NCBI RefSeq assembly: GCF_902833145.1
Contig: NZ_CADFEN010000002.1
Location: 62,001 to 126,000, forward strand
Reading direction: 5' to 3'
Source: Burkholderia sp. BCC0506
GTDB taxonomy: Bacteria; Pseudomonadota; Gammaproteobacteria; Burkholderiales; Burkholderiaceae
DNA: 64,000 bases
Below, in pieces: positions 60,535 to 64,000 of this stretch; the stretch's first letter is position 1, and each line of letters begins with the position of its first letter. The notes under the pieces were generated by a model. The model was not told where the DNA came from and did no database searches. It saw only the letters and a list, made by a program, of their open reading frames with translations. The position numbers and the translations under genes were made by a program.

Positions 60535-60706
60535 GTCGTCCTCGTCTCGATGGAAGGGCTTGCATCGCACGGCCGGCGAACGGATTTACCGGGCAGCGTG
60601 CGGAGCAAAGCGTGGGACTGCAAATGACTGCTCGAACGATTCGCAATGTGTGGTTGGCCCCGTCGCCATTGCGATGCTTCATGGCGGCTGCCGCTCAGCC
60701 GAGAAC

Positions 60707-60735
60707 CCGCCGGCCGCCATGGAAGCGGCCGGCGG
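60707..60735. repeat. Hairpin between the two lectin genes
   Basis: CCGCCGGCCGC and GCGGCCGGCGG (11-bp perfect arms) flank CATGGAA, 27 bp after the bclA stop in the direction of transcription. No T-run. It may reduce read-through or protect the 3' end of bclA mRNA. Confidence 0.55.
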
Positions 60736-60761
60736 CGCTCGATCGTCGATCGCGCGTCAGG

Positions 60762-61151
60762 TCAGCCGATCGGCCACTGGAGCACGACGATGCCGTCGTT
60801 GTAGTCGCTGTCGTGACCGTCTTCCGACACGACGATCCCGAAGTTGACCGTGAACGGCGAGCCGTCCGATTTCTTGCCGTTGATCGGCGCGAGGCGTGCG
60901 TCCGTCGCCGACTTTTTGCCGTTTACGGTGACTTCGAAGCGAAGCTTCCCGTTGCCCGAATTCAGCGTGGCTTCGCGCGGGCCGTCGCGTGTCGTCAGCT
61001 TGTGATAGGCGGCGGGTTCCTGGCTGTCGCCGATGAACAGCTTGATATGCTGTTGCTCGGCGGCATTCGCGAAGAAAATCGCGCGGAAATCGGTATTCGG
61101 CGGAATCGAAAACTCGCCGGCACGGTTGGATGACGTTTGAGAGTCGGCCAT
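60762..61151 (-). CDS. bclA: Calcium-dependent mannose-binding lectin BclA
   Basis: A 129-residue single-domain lectin of the PA-IIL family, the same length as BclA of B. cenocepacia and nearly identical to it as I remember that sequence (AGEFSIPPNTDFRAIFFANA; KLFIGDSQEPAAY; HDSDYNDGIVVLQWPIG). The two-calcium site residues (EDGHDSDYND and the C-terminal Gly) are intact. It binds mannose-type sugars as a dimer in the characterised protein. AGGAGG precedes ATG 61151. It has no signal peptide, as in the family. Confidence 0.93.
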   Translation of the reverse strand: MADSQTSSNRAGEFSIPPNTDFRAIFFANAAEQQHIKLFIGDSQEPAAYHKLTTRDGPREATLNSGNGKLRFEVTVNGKKSATDARLAPINGKKSDGSPFTVNFGIVVSEDGHDSDYNDGIVVLQWPIG

Positions 61152-61737
61152 GCTTGCCTCCTGATGAGTATTGGATAAGGCGTGAGCCTTGTCGCGCAAA
61201 CGTTTGCCGTTTGAAACACGACATACAAAGCATGGCGAAAAATAAATAAAAAAATATTCTGGTGAGAATGGCTATTGTTCAGTAAATCGGAAAGCAACGC
61301 TGATCGATTTAATGAAATGTGCTTAATGAAGCGGATTTGGATATATTCGATAAACGATATCGATGCGTGTATCGATTTCCTGAATGATGCGCGAGCGCGC
61401 AATGCGAAGGCGGAGTGGGAGCGGCGGGGGCAATCGGACTTCGGAGCAGACGCTCGGCGTTCGCATATGGCAGCGTTTCGTTTCAACATCGGCATCTCTG
61501 TCGTGGCCGCGCCCACCGGCCACCGTCGAACGCCCACACCGAAGCCCGATTGCAGGGGAGGAGGGGGGTGCGGCAACCGGCGAAGAGGATGGACCGACTC
61601 ACTCCGAACATGAATAGGACCTCACTGGCGCCGCACCCGTGAAGCATATCGATGGGGGAAGCCGCCGCCTATCGGACGGGACTGATTCTGCGCCAGCGCG
61701 CGTGTCGAGGGACGGATCGGGATCGGTGCGTATCCGG

Positions 61738-61767
61738 TTGACAGCCACAGGCACCCTGTGATTTGAT
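61738..61767 (+). promoter_or_regulatory. Candidate leuA promoter with dyad in the spacer
   Basis: A perfect -35 TTGACA (61738-61743) is followed after 17-18 bp by the weak -10 ATTTGA/TTTGAT. The inverted repeat CACAGG-CAC-CCTGTG (61746-61760) fills the spacer and may be an operator. Transcription would then start at or next to the leader-peptide ATG at 61775. Confidence 0.4.
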
Positions 61768-61774
61768 GCCGGTC

Positions 61775-61870
61775 ATGCACGCCGCCCAGTTCTCCTTCTC
61801 GCTACGACTACTAGCCCGCTTCTCCGGGCTGGGTCTGCGGCTGCGCGCTTTCCATTTGCTTCTTTCCTGA
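61775..61870 (+). CDS. Leucine-rich leader peptide upstream of leuA
   Basis: A 31-residue ORF, too short for ordinary gene calling, with nine leucines: L10, L12, L13, L19, L21, L23 and a terminal LLLS (28-30). The leucine codons include CTA three times, CTT twice and TTG once, all uncommon in this GC-rich genome, where CTG/CTC dominate. Its position about 240 nt before leuA, and the hairpin at 61901-61923 just after it, fit a leucine attenuation leader, in which ribosome stalling at Leu codons controls read-through into leuA. No Shine-Dalgarno sequence is visible. An in-frame ATG at 61766 would add three residues. Confidence 0.55.
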   Translation: MHAAQFSFSLRLLARFSGLGLRLRAFHLLLS

Positions 61871-61900
61871 AGCGCCAGATTTTCCCCGTATCACCGACCT

Positions 61901-61923
61901 GGCCCCGGTTGTCGACCGGCGCC
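61901..61923 (+). promoter_or_regulatory. Hairpin downstream of the leader peptide
   Basis: GGC-C-CCGGT pairs with ACCGG-C-GCC around TGTCG, 31 nt after the leader stop, followed by the pyrimidine-rich TTCGTCCTTCTTTCG. Part of its right arm (GGCGC, 61918-61922) could instead pair with GCGCC at 61872-61876, right after the leader stop. That is the kind of alternative pairing expected in an attenuator. The T-run is interrupted, so the terminator form is uncertain. Confidence 0.35.
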
Positions 61924-62111
61924 TGAGTTCGTCCTTCTTTCGTCACCACTCCGCTCCGTCCCGGTCGCTCAACCGCCAAGGCCGTCGTTTGCCGTACCGC
62001 TTTGCCGTTGTGCCGCTTTTTGCCGTTTTCACCGCGGCGTGCGTAGCCGGCTCCCGATGCCGATGGCCGCCGCGCCGCGCTTCACCGACAAACAGACCGA
62101 GGACCGACATC

Positions 62112-63824
62112 ATGATGCTGAAGAACCCCGCGACGAAATACCGACCGTTCACGCCCGTCAACCTGCCCGACCGCACGTGGCCGTCGCGCACGATCACGCA
62201 GGCGCCGATCTGGATGAGCACCGACCTGCGCGACGGCAACCAGGCGCTGTTCGAACCGATGGACGCCACGCGCAAGATGCGGATGTTCAAGACGCTGGTC
62301 GCGATTGGTTTCAAGGAGATCGAGGTCGCGTTCCCGTCCGCGTCCGAAACCGATTTCAACTTCGTGCGCGAACTGATCGAAGGCGGCCATATTCCCGACG
62401 ACGTGACGATCGAAGTGCTGACGCAGGCGCGCGACGACCTGATCGAGCGCACCTTCGCGTCGCTGCGCGGCGCGAAGCGCGCGATCGTGCACCTGTACAA
62501 CGCAACCGCGCCGGAATTCCGCAAGATCGTGTTCGGCCTCGATCGCGACGGCGTGAAGCAGCTCGCGGTGAACGCGGCGCGCACGATCAAGCGGTGCGCC
62601 GATGCGGCGACCGACACGCAATTCACGCTGCAATACAGCCCCGAAACATTTACGGCGACCGAACTCGATTTCGCGAAGGAAGTCTGCGACGCGGTGTTCG
62701 ACGTGTGGCAGCCGACACCCGAGCGCAAGTCGATCGTGAACCTGCCGGCCACGGTGGAAATCGGCACGCCGAACTACTATGCGGACCAGATCGAATGGAT
62801 GCACCGGAACCTCGCGCGCCGCGATTCGCTGATCCTGTCCGTGCATCCGCACAACGATCGCGGCACGGCAGTCGCCGCGGCCGAGCTCGCGGTGATGGCC
62901 GGCGCCGACCGGATCGAGGGCTGCCTGTTCGGCAACGGCGAACGCACGGGTAACGTCGATCTCGTGACGCTCGCGTTGAACCTGTACACGCAGGGTGTCG
63001 ATCCGGGCCTCGATTTCTCGCAGATCAACGAAGTCGCGCGCACGGCCGAGGCATGCACACAGTTGCCGGTCCACCCGCGCCATCCGTATGTCGGCGACCT
63101 CGTATTCACCGCGTTCTCGGGCTCGCACCAGGACGCGATCAAGAAGGGCTTTGCCGTGCAGCGCGCCGACGCGATGTGGGAAGTCCCGTACCTGCCGATC
63201 GATCCGAACGATCTCGGCCGCACGTACGATTCGATCATTCGCGTGAACAGCCAGTCGGGCAAGGGCGGTATCGCGTATCTGCTCGAACAGGGCTACGGCG
63301 TCGCGCTGCCGCGCCGCATGCAGGTCGATTTCAGCGCGGCCGTGCAGCGCCTGACCGACGACAGCGGCCAGGAGGTGACGAGCGCGCAGATCTGGGCGCT
63401 GTTCCAGCAGGAATACGTCGACGGCGCCACGCCGCTGCGCTATGTCAGCCACGAACTGACCGAACGCGACGGCCGCGAGACGATCGTGCTGACCGCCGAC
63501 GTGCACGGCGAGCGGCGCGTGCTGCGCGGCGAGGGCAACGGCCCGCTCGACGCGCTGATGCATGCGCTGCACACGCCGCTGCGGATCCAGCATTACGAGG
63601 AACGCGCGCTGTCGCAGGGCGCCGATGCGAAGGCGATCGCGATCGCCGAGCTGGCCGGTACGGGCGTGCGCGGCAGCGCATTCGGTGTCGGTATCGACGC
63701 GAACCTGACGACCGCGTCGATCCGTGCGGTGATCAGCGGCGTGAACCGCGCGTATGCGCGTGCGGATGAGGTTGTGCAGGCAACCTTCTTTGCCGGCCAG
63801 CCGGCGGTGCAGGCTGTCGCGTAA
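62112..63824 (+). CDS. leuA: 2-isopropylmalate synthase, long form
   Basis: A 570-residue enzyme that condenses acetyl-CoA with 2-ketoisovalerate, the first step of leucine biosynthesis. The TIM-barrel metal/substrate motif is [15 protein letters not shown] near residue 38, with [16 protein letters not shown] (metal His pair) and [16 protein letters not shown] further on. [14 protein letters not shown] marks the linker region and the last 140 residues form the leucine-binding regulatory domain. The length is that of the long LeuA class. ATG 62112 is followed at once by a second ATG. The leader peptide upstream suggests control by leucine supply. Confidence 0.93.
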   Translation: MMLKNPATKYRPFTPVNLPDRTWPSRTITQAPIWMSTDLRDGNQALFEPMDATRKMRMFKTLVAIGFKEIEVAFPSASETDFNFVRELIEGGHIPDDVTIEVLTQARDDLIERTFASLRGAKRAIVHLYNATAPEFRKIVFGLDRDGVKQLAVNAARTIKRCADAATDTQFTLQYSPETFTATELDFAKEVCDAVFDVWQPTPERKSIVNLPATVEIGTPNYYADQIEWMHRNLARRDSLILSVHPHNDRGTAVAAAELAVMAGADRIEGCLFGNGERTGNVDLVTLALNLYTQGVDPGLDFSQINEVARTAEACTQLPVHPRHPYVGDLVFTAFSGSHQDAIKKGFAVQRADAMWEVPYLPIDPNDLGRTYDSIIRVNSQSGKGGIAYLLEQGYGVALPRRMQVDFSAAVQRLTDDSGQEVTSAQIWALFQQEYVDGATPLRYVSHELTERDGRETIVLTADVHGERRVLRGEGNGPLDALMHALHTPLRIQHYEERALSQGADAKAIAIAELAGTGVRGSAFGVGIDANLTTASIRAVISGVNRAYARADEVVQATFFAGQPAVQAVA

Positions 63825-64000
63825 CGGCGGCAGGGGCGGTCGCACCGGGATTCTCGGGAGCGGCCGCGTCGCCCGCAGGGGCGCTGCATGGCCCGTCGAG
63901 CGCCGCCTGTGGCGCCTGCTTCATGAAATCCACCCACGCGCGTGTCTTCGCATCGAGATGCGGGCGCGACGGATACACCAGAAACATCCTCACTTCGTCC
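63733..64000 (-). CDS. LysR-type regulator, C-terminal fragment
   Basis: The frame enters from the right edge as [26 protein letters not shown], the typical end of a LysR effector domain. It continues about 60 residues as an Ala/Pro/Arg-rich tail to a stop at 63733, so its 3' end overlaps the end of leuA by about 92 bp on the opposite strand. Only the C-terminal part is in the window. Confidence 0.7.
   Translation of the reverse strand, partial: DEVRMFLVYPSRPHLDAKTRAWVDFMKQAPQAALDGPCSAPAGDAAAPENPGATAPAAVTRQPAPPAGRQRRLPAQPHPHAHTRGSRR

Larger units (their letters stand above)
61152..62111. other. 960-bp control region between bclA and leuA
   Basis: The left part (61200-61390) is strikingly AT-rich for this genome and must contain the bclA promoter. 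I could not locate a convincing LuxR-type (cep) box by eye. The right part (61738-62111) holds a TTGACA promoter element with a dyad, the leucine-rich leader ORF and a small hairpin before leuA. The middle (61400-61730) shows nothing I can support. Confidence 0.5.

Noticed and set aside
61985-62035. TTTGCCG-type repeats before leuA as an array or terminator
   Set aside because: Imperfect, short and lacking a complementary arm on the same strand. I could not form a stable stem.
1-64000. CRISPR array, tRNA, rRNA, transposase or phage genes
   Set aside because: No regularly spaced repeats, no cloverleaf or rRNA-like segment, and no recombinase/transposase or structural phage motifs were seen in any frame.

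Overview
The window is high-GC (roughly two thirds G+C by eye), densely coded DNA typical of the Burkholderia cepacia complex. The strongest species clue is a lectin gene (60762-61151, minus strand) whose product matches, as far as I can recall, the 129-residue BclA lectin of B. cenocepacia almost residue for residue. A pol II-type DNA polymerase, DUF4148 and DUF3309 proteins and many LysR/TetR/AraC regulators fit the same lineage. I see no rRNA, tRNA, CRISPR, insertion sequence or prophage.

Layout. 1-1920: tail of an unknown gene and a sensor kinase/response regulator pair. 2071-30905: a 29-kb plus-strand block, which is the heart of the window. It holds two Tat-exported flavin amine oxidases, each followed by a membrane-anchored dihaem cytochrome c. 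Around them lie a PhyH dioxygenase, a RidA protein, an envelope transport set (DUF1329, DUF1302, RND/MMPL, YCF48), CoA ligase, thiolase, reductases, acyl-CoA dehydrogenases and two TetR regulators. The block ends with a kinase/SDR/SDR/acyl-CoA dehydrogenase set resembling a split ACAD11, and a LysR gene. 30952-38728: J-domain protein, DUF4148 protein, DNA polymerase II, LysR/NTF2 divergent pair, KdgT and an SH3-like protein. 38747-46411: CSS-EAL phosphodiesterase, secreted proteins, a histidine acid phosphatase lipoprotein, a HAD remnant, and NDH-2 divergent from a LysR gene. 46430-53901: AraC, NmrA-like, BenE, desaturase, PhnD-like protein, DbpA and a zinc-ribbon protein. 54178-59550: Mqo, a lipoprotein, MscS and an M23 peptidase. 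59800-64000: two fucose-type lectins, a leucine-rich leader peptide followed by leuA, and a partial LysR gene.

Main observation. Four copies of one composite regulatory module lie upstream of four plus-strand units (2071, 6036, 16895 and 23413). Each has a GGGAATACCC dyad followed by a T-rich run, then a GACCTA element that overlaps a TTGTCA-like -35, then a CTA exactly 19 nt after GACCTA. The dyad sits about 62-65 bp upstream of the inferred start of transcription, the spacing expected of an activator bound upstream of the promoter. The module therefore ties the amine oxidases, envelope transporter, CoA ligase/thiolase and acyl-CoA dehydrogenase into one regulon. I infer a catabolic and envelope system for a hydrophobic amine or lipid-like compound: transport across the envelope, periplasmic oxidation with electrons passed to cytochrome c, then CoA activation and beta-oxidation. 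The substrate cannot be read from sequence.

Second observation. A 31-codon leucine-rich ORF (61775-61870) using rare CTA codons precedes leuA and looks like a transcription-attenuation leader.
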